Of a DNA stretch of 64,000 nt, positions 17,894 through 26,920 are shown in pieces. Origin of the DNA: Alphaproteobacteria bacterium (GTDB lineage: Bacteria > Pseudomonadota > Alphaproteobacteria > Acetobacterales > Acetobacteraceae); contig VGDM01000013.1 in assembly GCA_016869715.1 (NCBI GenBank), positions 1 to 64,000 of the forward strand. Reading direction: 5' to 3'. Position 1 is the stretch's first letter; every line of letters starts with the position of its first letter. The position numbers were made by a program, and so were the translations under genes. Under the pieces are notes generated by a model that saw only the letters and a program-made list of their open reading frames with translations, was not told the origin of the DNA and did not search any database.

Positions 17894-18049
17894 TCAGAAA
17901 TCGCTCACACGACCCTTCTGTTCCCAATCACCAAAGCGCGTCGGTTCTGGGCCTTTCGGGCCGCCAATCTCCTTAGGTTTGGCGGGTGGCGCCTTGGCGG
18001 GGAGCGGCGTTGGGGTGGCCGGGATTTCGGCTGCAGATTTCTCGGTCAT
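17894..18049 (-). CDS. DUF1674 / succinate dehydrogenase assembly factor 4-like protein
   Basis: A 51-residue protein whose C-terminal half reads KEIGGPKGPEPTRFGDWEQK and ends GRVSDF, the hallmark of the SDHAF4/DUF1674 family. In mitochondria SDHAF4 helps load flavinylated SdhA into complex II; a similar role in alphaproteobacteria is plausible. The N-terminus is Pro/Ala-rich and probably unstructured. I choose ATG 18049, with AGGCGA upstream, over an in-frame ATG at 18079 that lacks a ribosome site. It diverges from htpX. Confidence 0.82.
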   Translation of the reverse strand: MTEKSAAEIPATPTPLPAKAPPAKPKEIGGPKGPEPTRFGDWEQKGRVSDF

Positions 18050-18105
18050 GACAAATTCGCCTAGCGGTTTTAACGTCATTGGTCGAGTGAAAAAAAGGGC
18101 GCTTC

Positions 18106-19038
18106 GTGGCCGGTTATACCCGCACAGTCATCCTGCTTGCCGCGCTGACTGCGTTGTTTGGCGTGATCGGCCAAATGATCGGCGGCCAACAGGGCATGAT
18201 CATGGCTCTGCTTTTCGCAGGCAGCATGAACCTATTCTCCTGGTGGAATAGCAATAAGATGGTGCTGCGGATGCACAATGCCCAGCCCATCAGCCCGCAA
18301 GAAGCGCCCCGGCTTTACGACTTGACCGCGAAGCTTGCCGCCAACGCGGGCTTGCCCATGCCAGCGCTTTACGTGATCCACGAAGAACAGCCCAATGCCT
18401 TTGCCACCGGGCGGAACCCACAAAAGGCTGCGGTTGCCGTGAATACCGGCCTGCTTGAGATGCTTTCAGAGGAAGAAGTGGCTGGCGTAATCGCGCATGA
18501 ATTTGCGCATATCAAGAATCGCGACACGCTGGTGATGACGGTCACGGCCAGCATTGCCGGCGCCATTTCGGCACTCGCGCAATTCGGCATGATGTTCAAC
18601 CGTGGCCGGAACCGGCAGGGCCAAAACCCCTTTGGCCCCATCGGCATGCTGCTGATGGTGATCCTGGCGCCCATGGCGGCGGCGATTGTACAAATGGCGA
18701 TCAGCCGGTCACGCGAATATGAGGCCGACAGGATGGGTGCCGAGATTTGTGGCCAACCCATGGCGCTGGCTGGAGCGCTGCAGAAATTGGAACATTACGC
18801 GCACCAGCGTGTGAACCAGCGGGCCGAGGCCAATCCCGCCACCGCGCATATGTTCATCATCAACCCGCTATCGGGCGCGCGGATGGATAATCTTTTCTCG
18901 ACCCATCCGCGCACGGCAAACCGCGTGGCGGCGCTGGAGAAACTCGCCGCCAACATGAGGGCGCGGCCAAGCAGCAACCCGTGGGGGCAGGAAATCCCGT
19001 CCGAAAAGCCACCAGCACTGCAGGGTCCTTGGGGGTAA
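18106..19038 (+). CDS. htpX: zinc metalloprotease HtpX
   Basis: An inner-membrane M48 protease for membrane protein quality control. It has 310 residues. Two N-terminal membrane helices precede the catalytic domain; the zinc motif [11 protein letters not shown] is near residue 130, two further helices span about 145-200, and the third zinc ligand lies in [12 protein letters not shown] near 205. [13 protein letters not shown] near 265 is typical. The start is GTG 18106. It diverges from the SdhAF4-like gene across 56 bp. Confidence 0.95.
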   Translation: MAGYTRTVILLAALTALFGVIGQMIGGQQGMIMALLFAGSMNLFSWWNSNKMVLRMHNAQPISPQEAPRLYDLTAKLAANAGLPMPALYVIHEEQPNAFATGRNPQKAAVAVNTGLLEMLSEEEVAGVIAHEFAHIKNRDTLVMTVTASIAGAISALAQFGMMFNRGRNRQGQNPFGPIGMLLMVILAPMAAAIVQMAISRSREYEADRMGAEICGQPMALAGALQKLEHYAHQRVNQRAEANPATAHMFIINPLSGARMDNLFSTHPRTANRVAALEKLAANMRARPSSNPWGQEIPSEKPPALQGPWG

Positions 19039-19076
19039 AGCTGGCAGTCCCGGGCTAGGGCGGCTAATATCATTCT

Positions 19077-19697
19077 ATGTACGCCCTGCCGCGCCTGCTT
19101 CCCCTGGCCGTGATCGCCCTGCTGGGGGCAGACATCCTCCCCGCTGCCGCACAATTCGCTGCGCCCCAGGGTCAGCGAGGCGCGCAGGAGCCCAGGCCAC
19201 CGGCGCTGCCAGGTCTCGCAGCGCGCCGCGCGCCAGAGCCCATCCCAGCGGATGACAATGCCAATCTTTCGCCGACGCCGGCGCTATTTGATGCCATCAC
19301 GCGCGGCGATCTGGCGGCGGCGCGTGATGCGGTCAATCGCGGTGCTGATTTGAATGGCCGCAATGCGCTTGGCCTGACGCCCACGGATTGGGCTGTGGAT
19401 CAGGGGCGCAATAATATCCTGTTCTATTTGCTCTCGGCCCGCGGCATGGCCGGCAGTTCCGGCCCGACAAGTGCGCGCAGCGCCGCCGCCGCCCGCGCCG
19501 AGCAGGAACGCGCCGAACGTGCCGCCCAGCAGGAAGCGCTGCGCCTGTCGCGTCAGGCGGCGGCGCAGGGGGCGCGGGCGCCGAGTGTTTCCATCAGACC
19601 CAGGCTTTTCGCCAATGATGGCGGCGCAGCGCAATTGGAATCGGGCTTCCTTGGCTTTGACGCCGGGCGCCACGGTGCTGCCCGTCGCGGCGGCTGA
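19077..19697 (+). CDS. secreted ankyrin-repeat protein
   Basis: A 206-residue protein with a signal peptide (residues 1-26, ending PAAAQF). The central part, ALFDAITRGDLAAARDAVNR through GADLNGRNALGLTPTDWAVD, forms about one and a half ankyrin repeats near residues 65-125. The C-terminal half is Ala/Arg/Glu-rich and probably helical. No catalytic motif is visible. Homologous small periplasmic ankyrin proteins are common near envelope genes, but no role is known. The next gene starts 1 bp after its stop. Confidence 0.7.
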   Translation: MYALPRLLPLAVIALLGADILPAAAQFAAPQGQRGAQEPRPPALPGLAARRAPEPIPADDNANLSPTPALFDAITRGDLAAARDAVNRGADLNGRNALGLTPTDWAVDQGRNNILFYLLSARGMAGSSGPTSARSAAAARAEQERAERAAQQEALRLSRQAAAQGARAPSVSIRPRLFANDGGAAQLESGFLGFDAGRHGAARRGG

Positions 19698-19698
19698 A

Positions 19699-20586
19699 AT
19701 GGCGTTTTTCGAAGGCTTCACGCTGGAAACACGTGAAGCCAATGGGCAGAGCATCAGGCTCCGCCGCGCGGGTTCCGGCCCGCCGCTTTTGCTGCTGAAT
19801 GGCAATCCACAAACGCATGCCATGTGGCATCGCGTGGCGCCGATGCTCGCGCATGATTTCACGGTGATTGCGCCCGATCTGCGCGGCTACGGGTTTTCAT
19901 CCAAGCCCGCTGTCAGCGCCGATCACGCGCCCTATGCCAAGCGCGAAATGGCCGCCGATATGGTGGCGCTGATGGCCGGGCTTGGCTTTCCGCAGTTCCA
20001 GATTGTGGCGCATGATCGCGGTGCGCGCGTGGCGCATCGTCTGGCACTGGATACGCCGAAAGTGGTGGAACGGCTTTGCGTCTTAGATATCATTCCAACG
20101 CTTGAACATTTTGAGCGCGCCGATATGGCCTTTGGCCTTGGCTATTATCACTGGTTCTGGCTGGCGCAGCCGCATGATCGGCCCGAGCGCATGATCCTGC
20201 GCGATATCGAAGATTGGTTTGACCTGCACACATCGCGCGAACCCAAGGACAAAACCTTCTTCCATCCGGAAGCGCGCGCGGATTATCTGGCCGCCCTGCA
20301 TGTGCCCGGCACGGTCGCCGCTATTTGTGAGGATTACCGCGCCGCCACCACGATTGATCTTGTCCATGATCGCGCGTCTCGCGCGGCGGGGCAGAAAATC
20401 TCCTGCCCGCTATTAGCCCTTTGGGGCGCCAAGGGCAGCATCCCCAGATGGTATGATGCGCTGGCCATTTGGCGCGATTACGCCGATGGCCCGGTGACTG
20501 GCGGCGCAGTCGCTTCAGGGCATTATTTGGCCGAGGAAGCGCCCGGGGAAGTCCTTGGCTGGCTCGAGGATTTTCTACGGAGATAG
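19699..20586 (+). CDS. alpha/beta hydrolase, fluoroacetate dehalogenase-like
   Basis: A 295-residue hydrolase. The nucleophile is Asp106 in AHDRGAR, with Arg107 and Arg110 placed as in haloacetate dehalogenases. His151-Trp152 (YYHWFWLAQP) and Tyr213 (EDYRA) match the halide-binding residues of that group, and His275 in SGHYLAEE and Asp130 (VLDIIPT) complete a triad. NGNPQTHAMWHRVAP and PDLRGYGFSSKP are also typical. By family it would hydrolyse haloacetate or epoxide-like substrates; activity is inferred. The start, ATG 19699, lies just after the ankyrin gene stop. Confidence 0.85.
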   Translation: MAFFEGFTLETREANGQSIRLRRAGSGPPLLLLNGNPQTHAMWHRVAPMLAHDFTVIAPDLRGYGFSSKPAVSADHAPYAKREMAADMVALMAGLGFPQFQIVAHDRGARVAHRLALDTPKVVERLCVLDIIPTLEHFERADMAFGLGYYHWFWLAQPHDRPERMILRDIEDWFDLHTSREPKDKTFFHPEARADYLAALHVPGTVAAICEDYRAATTIDLVHDRASRAAGQKISCPLLALWGAKGSIPRWYDALAIWRDYADGPVTGGAVASGHYLAEEAPGEVLGWLEDFLRR

Positions 20587-20665
20587 TCGCTTTCCCGTCT
20601 AAAGGGGCGCACAGGTGTTTACACCAAAGCGTCGCCATGCGGAGCTTATCCCCTCTCCGCGAGAC

Positions 20666-21477
20666 ATGAGGATTTTCAGGCCACCAGCACCATTGATGGC
20701 TATCCAATCGCTTATGCTGAAACGGGCAGCGGCGCGCCTGTAATCATGGTGCATGGCACGCTTGGTGATCAACGTTCCTTTTCCGGAAAGATGGAAGCCT
20801 TTGGGGCGCAGTATCACGCCAACGCCATCAGCCTGCGCCATTACTGGCCCGACAGCTGGCGCGAAGATGGGGATTTCACCATTGCGCGCCATACGGCTGA
20901 TATCGCTGGCTTCATGCGCGCGCCGGGCAAGGGCAAGGTACTTTTGATTGGCCCTTCGCGCGGCGGGCATATCGCCTTTCGCGTGGCGCAGCATCATCCG
21001 GAATTATTGGCCTCTCTTGTGGTTCTGGAACCAGGCGGCGAATTGGATGAAAGCCTGGGTGTCGCGCCAACCGCAGGCAATCAGGCATCGGCCTTTGCGC
21101 GCGCGGCGGCCCTGATCGCTGAGCGCAAGGTGGAAGAAGGCATGACGGTTGTTGCCGAACATACCGGCGGGCCAGGTGCTTGGGCCAAGTGTTCCGTGGC
21201 ACGCAAGATGGTCAATCGCGACAATGCCACAACCTTACTCGGGCAGATCAAGGAACAGCGCAAACCCTATACGCGGGCCGAGGCAGCGGGGATCACCGCC
21301 CGCACGCTATTGGTGGGTGGTGATCAATCCCTACCGCAATTCGGGCGCATCCCGGATGCCTTGCAGGGCGTAATGCCGAATGCTGAGCGCGTGACGATTG
21401 CGCGCGCCGCGCATGGTGTCCAGGCGGATAACCCGGCTGATTTCAACGCGGCGGTGCTGGCATTTTTGGCCGGCTGA
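20666..21477 (+). pseudogene. alpha/beta hydrolase with damaged 5' end
   Basis: The body from ATG 20746 encodes a complete alpha/beta hydrolase core. GTLGDQRSF follows the oxyanion HG, the nucleophile elbow is GPSRGGH near residue 68 of that frame, and the last helix carries the catalytic His in AAHGVQADNP. Upstream the same frame continues with family-like sequence (DFQATSTIDGYPIAYAETGSG) but reaches a stop without any normal start codon. An ATG at 20666 is one base out of frame with this sequence. I infer a 1-bp deletion just after it. Translation from 20746 would lack the first beta strand and is unlikely to fold. A sequencing error would explain it equally well. Confidence 0.6.
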
Positions 21478-21535
21478 CGCTTCCGCCACACCTCATCCGG
21501 GGTTGGGAAAAGCGGGCCCGCCGCGCCCGTTTCCA

Positions 21536-22048
21536 TCACGCGTCGCGGCGCGCCTGAACGCGCTTGTTCTGGGCGGAAACGCTGCCCACCCGCGCGCCAT
21601 GGACATGGCTTCTGCCCTTTGCGCTAGCCTTGCTCTGCACACCCGCGCTTGAACCAAAGCCCGAACCCGGATGCTGGGCGCGCAGCGCCTGACGGCGGGC
21701 GAGGGCGGCTTTCAGCGCGGCGCGATGCTCCGCGCGGCGGCGTTACTGCGTCAGCTCATCAAAGTGGCTATTCACGCGCTTCAGCGCCGAAGCATAGACC
21801 TGCTTGCAACGGGTTGCCTTGCCGGCTTCGGCATTCGCCGCTGCGCGGGCATCGCCCTTGCCGCGCTTGGCGCGGTGGCCTTCTTGGATCAGGTCGCGCA
21901 GCTAGGCGTGTTCGGCGCACAACCGGATCGCGATGGCGCGGAGCTCCTCAGGCGGCAGAGTGGCGATGGCCGGCTGGTGGGTCGGCGCGATCAGGGAGAA
22001 GGCGTCGTGGCCCAGAAGGTCGCGTTCTTCGCGCTGAGAAATCGCCAT
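21536..22048 (-). pseudogene. conserved hypothetical protein with two in-frame stops
   Basis: From ATG 22048, preceded by AAAGGAT, a single frame of 171 codons opens MAISQREERDLLGHDAF and runs to TGA at 21538-21536. It is interrupted by TAG at 21904-21902, after RLCAEHA, and by TAA at 21745-21743, after FDELTQ. Between and after the stops the frame remains Lys/Arg/Ala-rich and protein-like (RDLIQEGHRAKRGKGDA, KQVYASALKRVNSHF, RRRAEHRAALKAALARRQ). I recall similar hypothetical proteins in Acetobacteraceae, but no function is known. Two nonsense changes with no frameshift point to a real pseudogene. Confidence 0.7.
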
Positions 22049-22154
22049 GGCGTTTGATCCTTTTTGTTTATGGTCAATCTTTTGCAACCGGGCATGGCTC
22101 GTCTATCCATGGTGGATGCGTCCCGAAGCTGTGCCAAGCATGCAGGGCGTGGCG

Positions 22155-23135
22155 TTACCGATACAACCCCGCCGCCCGCGCTGCCTGCGTCGCCAAAGCC
22201 ACCATCAGCGCGAAGTTCGGCATGGGCACGCCCAAATCCTGCCCCAACTGCAAGGGCGCGGTGAACAGCGCGTCAATTTCCATGGGCCGACCCAATTCCA
22301 GATCCTGCAGGATGGACGGTTTATGTGCAGTCTCCCCAAAGCGGCGCATGCGCACTTCGCCCGGCACTTTCAGATCATGCCTAAGGGCGCGGGCGAGTGC
22401 CGTACCCTCATCGGAAATCCTTACACCGGCTTCGAAGATGGCGGGATCAGCCAGCGTTGCCCTCATATCCTGACGCGAGAGCAGGCAAAGCGGCCCCACC
22501 ACCATATTGCCGAGCAGCTTGCCCCAAATGCGGTGGCGGATATTGGCAACCGCTTCGGTGGGCATGGCGCCCGCACTCAATAGAGCTGCCAGCGCCTGGC
22601 CACGAGGCGAAACAGCGCCATCAGGTTCCCCCAGATAAAGCTTCAGATCGGCATGTTCCGAGGTGACGATGCCAGGTGCGACCACAGCACTCGCCGCATA
22701 GATCACGCCGCCAATGGCGCGCTTCACACCCACCGCACGGCGCAGCGCGTCATCGGGGTCCAGCACCGGCAGGCGCTTCCCTTCCAAGGCGCCGCCAATG
22801 CCTTCGAAATACCACCAGGGAATGCCATTCATGATGAAGGCAACAGGTGTATCGGGCCTAAGCAAAGGCGCGATCCCTGTGGCTACTGCTGGCAAGGCTG
22901 GCGCCTTGACAGTGACCAGCACGGCATCCACTGGGCCAATCTCGGCGGCGTCCTCCGCCGCCTGCACCGGAAAAGTCTGATCGCCCACCGAATCGCGCAA
23001 CGTGATCCCGCGCGCCCGCATCGCAGCCAGGTGGGCGCCGCGCGCGATCACGCTTACCTCAGCGCCGGCGGCAGCCAAGCGCGCTGCCAAATGCGCGCCA
23101 ATGGCGCCCGCGCCATAGACACAAATGCGCTTCAC
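22155..23135 (-). CDS. 2-dehydropantoate 2-reductase family protein (ApbA/PanE)
   Basis: A 326-residue ketoreductase. The Rossmann motif is VYGAGAIGAHLAARLA at residues 5-20, and VTVKAPALP near 73 contacts NADP. The segment from about 180 has the ApbA C-terminal pattern, with KLLGNMVVGPLCLLS near 205 (catalytic Lys) and SILQDLELGRPMEIDAL near 270. True PanE makes pantoate; many paralogues act on other 2-keto acids. Its overlap (4 bp) with a creatininase-family gene and proximity to an M20 hydrolase suggest a catabolic paralogue, so I do not assign panE. Confidence 0.87.
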   Translation of the reverse strand: MKRICVYGAGAIGAHLAARLAAAGAEVSVIARGAHLAAMRARGITLRDSVGDQTFPVQAAEDAAEIGPVDAVLVTVKAPALPAVATGIAPLLRPDTPVAFIMNGIPWWYFEGIGGALEGKRLPVLDPDDALRRAVGVKRAIGGVIYAASAVVAPGIVTSEHADLKLYLGEPDGAVSPRGQALAALLSAGAMPTEAVANIRHRIWGKLLGNMVVGPLCLLSRQDMRATLADPAIFEAGVRISDEGTALARALRHDLKVPGEVRMRRFGETAHKPSILQDLELGRPMEIDALFTAPLQLGQDLGVPMPNFALMVALATQAARAAGLYR

Positions 23136-23923
23136 GGCGCGTAATCGCGCAGCTGCGCGCAGATGGAAGCCCCGGCAGCAACAAGCTGTTCCACAATCCG
23201 CGCGCCATGGGCGGCATTGGCCCCGCGCGGGTCAGGCGCGGCAACGCCACCAGGTGCTACTTCTTCCACCCACATCGGCACGGCGAATTCCACGCCATGG
23301 GCGCGGATGGCGCCAAAACCCGTTGGCGGCACGCCAAGGTAAGGCACAGAACCTTCCCGCGCCCGCGCAGCTTCGGGGCGGCAGAGCTCTGGCTTCAGCG
23401 CCATAGTCACAGACGCAACCGGGTCCCCGCCATGGCCGAAGGTAATGGGCTGCCCGCCCAATTCACCATGCAGCTTGCCGGCCTCGCGCCAAAGATGCAG
23501 CGCCGGGATAATCACGCCATGGCGATGACGTATGCTGCGCGCAGCGGCATCAGCGGGTGCGATGGTGCCGGCGTGGCCATTGACGATCATGATGCGCCGC
23601 GTGCCGGTTTTGATGAAGGCTTCGGCCATTTCCTCGATCACGGCGGTCAGAGTCGCGACGGTCAGCGTGATACCGCCCACGACGCCGGCGAAGAAATCCT
23701 CGCCACCAAAGGGAATGGCGGGGGCAACCAAAGCATCCGCACCCTTCAGCAGGGCGGCGGCAGCAATGCCGCTCGCAATCTCCTCCGCCACCAGATAATC
23801 GCCCATCGGTAAGGCCGGGCCATGGGTCTCAAGGCTGCCCATGGGCAGGATGGCGACAGCGCCCGTCGCCAAACGGGATGCCACTTCAGGCGCAGTCAAT
23901 TCCGCGATGCGATGCACACTCAT
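23132..23923 (-). CDS. creatininase family amidohydrolase
   Basis: A 263-residue metal-dependent amidohydrolase. The metal ligands appear in GSLETHGPALPMGDY near residues 30-44 (Glu, His, Asp) and in NGHAGT near 115. The family covers creatininase and lactam-opening or deformylating enzymes; the substrate is unclear. The start ATG 23923 overlaps the M20 hydrolase stop as ATGA, and its own stop overlaps the PanE-like start by 4 bp. The three genes therefore form a tightly coupled operon divergent from the tctCBA transporter, which probably imports the substrate. Confidence 0.88.
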   Translation of the reverse strand: MSVHRIAELTAPEVASRLATGAVAILPMGSLETHGPALPMGDYLVAEEIASGIAAAALLKGADALVAPAIPFGGEDFFAGVVGGITLTVATLTAVIEEMAEAFIKTGTRRIMIVNGHAGTIAPADAAARSIRHRHGVIIPALHLWREAGKLHGELGGQPITFGHGGDPVASVTMALKPELCRPEAARAREGSVPYLGVPPTGFGAIRAHGVEFAVPMWVEEVAPGGVAAPDPRGANAAHGARIVEQLVAAGASICAQLRDYAP

Positions 23924-25110
23924 GCCAGCAAATCCAGCGCAGCGCGCGATAGTGCCTGCACCCCAAGACCGATGCAACGCTCATCCGGTTGGTAGAAGGC
24001 ATTGTGTAACCGGTCTTCGCGCCCCGGCTGGCCGGAACCGATACGCAGCTGGAACGAAGGCGCGACGGCGGCGAATTCCGCGAAATCCTCGGCGCCCATC
24101 GAAGCCTCGCCTTCATTGATCACATCGCCCATTTGCCGGCGCACAGCGGCAAGCACGGGATCAAGCACGCGATCATCATTCACGAGCGGCGGCACCTTGC
24201 GGACGTAATTCATCTCCGTCTTCACGCGCAAGGAAACACCAATGCCTTCCGCAAGCCGGCGCAAAGCCGCTTCGGCGATATTGCGCGATTCATAATGCAG
24301 CGTGCGCACCGTGCCCTTCAGATGCACGCGTTCGGGAATGATGTTGTAGGTGGTGCCGCCCACGAATTGCCCAATCGTCACCACGGCGGGATGCAGCGGC
24401 TTGATTTCCCGGCTGACCACGGTTTGCGCTTCCTGCACAAAGGCCGCCGCCGCTACAATCGGGTCAATCGCGGCGTACGGATGCGCGGCATGGCCGGACT
24501 TGCCGTGGATGATCAGGTCAAACCGGTCAGACGCCGCCAGGCAGGCGCCGCGCACATAACCGAAACTACCCACCGGCATATCCGGGTGGTTGTGAAAGCC
24601 AATCGCCATATCAATGCCATCCGCCGCGCCATCAGCGATCATGGCAGCCGCCCCTTCCAGCACTTCCTCTGCCGGCTGGAAGATCAAGCGCACCGTACCG
24701 GCAAGCTGCGACGCCAGATCCTTCAATACCGCCGCGACGCCCAAAAGCGTGGAGGTATGGATATCATGCCCGCAGGCATGCATCTGCCCGGCAATGTCAC
24801 TCGCGAAGGGGAGCGCGGTTTGCTCATGGATCGGCAGCGCATCCATATCGGCACGGATCGCAAGCGTGGGGCCAGGCCGCCCGCCCTTGATTTCAGCAAC
24901 CACGCCCGTGCGCCCCACGCCGGTGCGGGGCGTGAGGCCAAGGCGCGTAAGCTCCGCCGCTACAATCTCGGCGGTACGGGTTTCCTGAAAGGCGAGTTCC
25001 GGACGGGTATGGATATCGCGCCGGATTTCGATCAGGCGTGGCGCCACAGCCTCGGCTGCTTCGCGGATGCAGGTTTCAGGGTCATTGGGCAGGCGGTCGG
25101 CTGACGACAT
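23920..25110 (-). CDS. M20 family amidohydrolase (aminoacylase/carboxypeptidase type)
   Basis: A 396-residue zinc/manganese hydrolase of the aminoacylase-hippurate hydrolase group. The metal ligands lie in MHACGHDIHTS near residues 106-116, FQPAEE near 140, and MGAEDFAEF near 340. IRRDIHTRPELAFQE opens the catalytic domain, and the lid domain holds SGHAAHPYAAIDPI. It hydrolyses N-acyl amino acids or similar amides; exact substrate unknown. I start at ATG 25110 (MSSADRLPND); the frame is open further upstream into the divergent promoter region. First gene of the operon with creatininase and PanE-like genes. Confidence 0.92.
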   Translation of the reverse strand: MSSADRLPNDPETCIREAAEAVAPRLIEIRRDIHTRPELAFQETRTAEIVAAELTRLGLTPRTGVGRTGVVAEIKGGRPGPTLAIRADMDALPIHEQTALPFASDIAGQMHACGHDIHTSTLLGVAAVLKDLASQLAGTVRLIFQPAEEVLEGAAAMIADGAADGIDMAIGFHNHPDMPVGSFGYVRGACLAASDRFDLIIHGKSGHAAHPYAAIDPIVAAAAFVQEAQTVVSREIKPLHPAVVTIGQFVGGTTYNIIPERVHLKGTVRTLHYESRNIAEAALRRLAEGIGVSLRVKTEMNYVRKVPPLVNDDRVLDPVLAAVRRQMGDVINEGEASMGAEDFAEFAAVAPSFQLRIGSGQPGREDRLHNAFYQPDERCIGLGVQALSRAALDLLA

Positions 25111-25170
25111 GGGGCGATTTCCTGTTGCGGACTTAGATCCGCGGTAATGATCGGCCCTGGCGCCACCCGA

Positions 25171-25198
25171 GGCAAGGCTTGGCCGGTCCGCGCTTGCC
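25171..25198. promoter_or_regulatory. inverted repeat in divergent promoter region
   Basis: GGCAAG at 25171-25176 and CTTGCC at 25193-25198 form an inverted repeat with a 16-bp spacer in the 139-bp gap between the divergent M20 operon and tctCBA. It could bind a regulator that controls both. No regulator gene is adjacent, and the repeat is short, so this is weak. Confidence 0.25.
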
Positions 25199-25249
25199 GA
25201 GGTTTTGAACCCATGCAATAGAACCGTGATAAAGAAAGGGTGCAAAGGG

Positions 25250-26227
25250 ATGAGGAGCGTTGCTCGCCGTAGCGTTGTCTTGGGTGTTGGCACGTCGCCG
25301 CTTTTGGCGGTAGGTGCGCGTGCGCAAGGCGCCTGGCCATCCCAGTCCATTCGCCTGGTGGTGCCATTCGCACCTGGCGGGACCACGGATTTGGTGGCGC
25401 GGCTGATCGCCGCCGGTCTTCATGACAAGCTTGGCGTTTCCATTGTGGTGGAAAACCGTGCCGGTGCCGGTGCGACGCTCGGCAGTGAAACCGTCGCGCG
25501 TGCCGCGCCCGATGGCTATACCCTGGTCATGTCCAATATCGCGAGCCATGCGATCAGCCCGGCGGTTTATGGCAGCAAGGTGCGCTATGACCCGGTGAAG
25601 GATTTCGCCCATATCGCTTTGGTGGTCAGCAACCCGACCGTTTGGGTCGCCAATCCGCGCGCAGGCATTCGTACCATGGCTGATGTGGTGGCGCGCGCGC
25701 GGGCCGCGGGCGGTTTGCAGGTGGCAACCTCTGGCGCTGGGTCGTCCAATCACCTTCTGGTTGTGCAAATGAGCCGCCTGATCGGCACGGAAATCACCCA
25801 TGTGCCCTTCCGTGGCGCGGGGCCGGCCATGCAGGCGGTGATCGCGGGCCAGGTGCCGATGATGTCAGACAGCCTGCCTTCCTCCGCCGCCCACATCAAG
25901 CAGGGCTCGGTGGTGGCGGTTGGCATGTGTTCGGCAGAACGGCACCCATCCTTCCTGGATGTGCCGACCTTCCGCGAACAGGGCTTCCCGCTGGATTCCG
26001 ACTCCTGGTTCGGGCTTTCCGCACCGGCGGGCACACCGACGCCGGTTATTGAGCGGTTGAACCGCGAAGTACTCGGCCTGCTGCAAACCGCCGAGATCAG
26101 GAACCGCTTTGCCGAGCTTGGCGGCACGCCGGGGACCTACTCGGCGGCAGATTACAACAGCTTCATCATAAGGGAGGTGGCCAAATGGGCGCCTTTGGTG
26201 CAGGCTGCGGGCGCGACGGCGGATTGA
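25250..26227 (+). CDS. tctC: TctC/Bug substrate-binding protein of tripartite transporter
   Basis: A periplasmic receptor of 325 residues. The signal peptide holds a twin-arginine-like ARRSVVLG and is cleaved after about AVGARAQG. The mature part opens WPSQSIRLVVPFAPGGTTDL and continues VVENRAGAGATLGSE, both family signatures. I start at ATG 25250; a longer frame begins at 25205 but lacks a signal-peptide look. It is the first gene of tctC-tctB-tctA and faces the M20/creatininase operon, so its ligand may be an N-acyl or amide compound rather than citrate. Confidence 0.94.
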   Translation: MRSVARRSVVLGVGTSPLLAVGARAQGAWPSQSIRLVVPFAPGGTTDLVARLIAAGLHDKLGVSIVVENRAGAGATLGSETVARAAPDGYTLVMSNIASHAISPAVYGSKVRYDPVKDFAHIALVVSNPTVWVANPRAGIRTMADVVARARAAGGLQVATSGAGSSNHLLVVQMSRLIGTEITHVPFRGAGPAMQAVIAGQVPMMSDSLPSSAAHIKQGSVVAVGMCSAERHPSFLDVPTFREQGFPLDSDSWFGLSAPAGTPTPVIERLNREVLGLLQTAEIRNRFAELGGTPGTYSAADYNSFIIREVAKWAPLVQAAGATAD

Positions 26228-26299
26228 TTAAGTCGAAGTAGGGCCGAAAGGCTTGGGGGCAAAGCAGACCCGAAGGGTCACAAAGGGTGGGAGACGAGG

Positions 26300-26902
26300 A
26301 TGAAACTTAACACGAAAGACTTGCTTTCGGCGGGACTATTCATTGCCTTTGCCGTTGTCGGCCTTTGGCTGAACCAGGATCATAATCTGGGCACCGCGCG
26401 CCGTATGGGGCCGGGCTATATGCCCATGCTGACCTTTTGGCTGTTGATCGGCCTTGGGTGTATCGTTCTTCTGCTCGGTCTGTTCAATGGGCCTGATCCG
26501 CTGGCGAAATGGTCATCCGCCGAAATCGGCTTCCTGATCGCCGGGCCTGTCGTGGGTGTCGTTGTTGGCATGATCGCAGCGCGCATTCCGGGGTTTCCTT
26601 CCGCTGGCTGGAATGCGTTTGGGATTGGGCTTTTTGTCGGCTGCCTTGTGGCGGCGGTGCCACCAGGATGGCGCGCCTTATTCCTACCAAGCGCTGCCTT
26701 CACGCTTTTTGGTCTGGCGCTTGAACCACTCGGCTTCCTGGTCGCCATTATAGCCGCTGTCATTTGTTCGGCCTTTGCAGATAAGGAGCATCTGGAACGG
26801 CCATTGGGCGTCGCCGGTCTTTGTACCTTCCTTTGCGCGCTCTGCTGGGCCATTTTCATCCGCTATCTGGATATCCGCGTGCCGCTCTGGCCGCAGCTCT
26901 GA
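26300..26902 (+). CDS. tctB: TctB family small membrane subunit of tripartite transporter
   Basis: A 200-residue membrane protein with about five helices, including one near residues 8-26 and others around 42-60, 75-100, 112-150 and 170-190. Typical TctB features are the N-terminal FIAFAVVGLWLNQD and GTARRMGPGYMPM. It pairs with TctA in the secondary transporter. It lies between tctC and tctA, with 72 and 18 bp gaps. Confidence 0.93.
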   Translation: MKLNTKDLLSAGLFIAFAVVGLWLNQDHNLGTARRMGPGYMPMLTFWLLIGLGCIVLLLGLFNGPDPLAKWSSAEIGFLIAGPVVGVVVGMIAARIPGFPSAGWNAFGIGLFVGCLVAAVPPGWRALFLPSAAFTLFGLALEPLGFLVAIIAAVICSAFADKEHLERPLGVAGLCTFLCALCWAIFIRYLDIRVPLWPQL

Positions 26903-26920
26903 TCGGGAAGGCAAAACACC

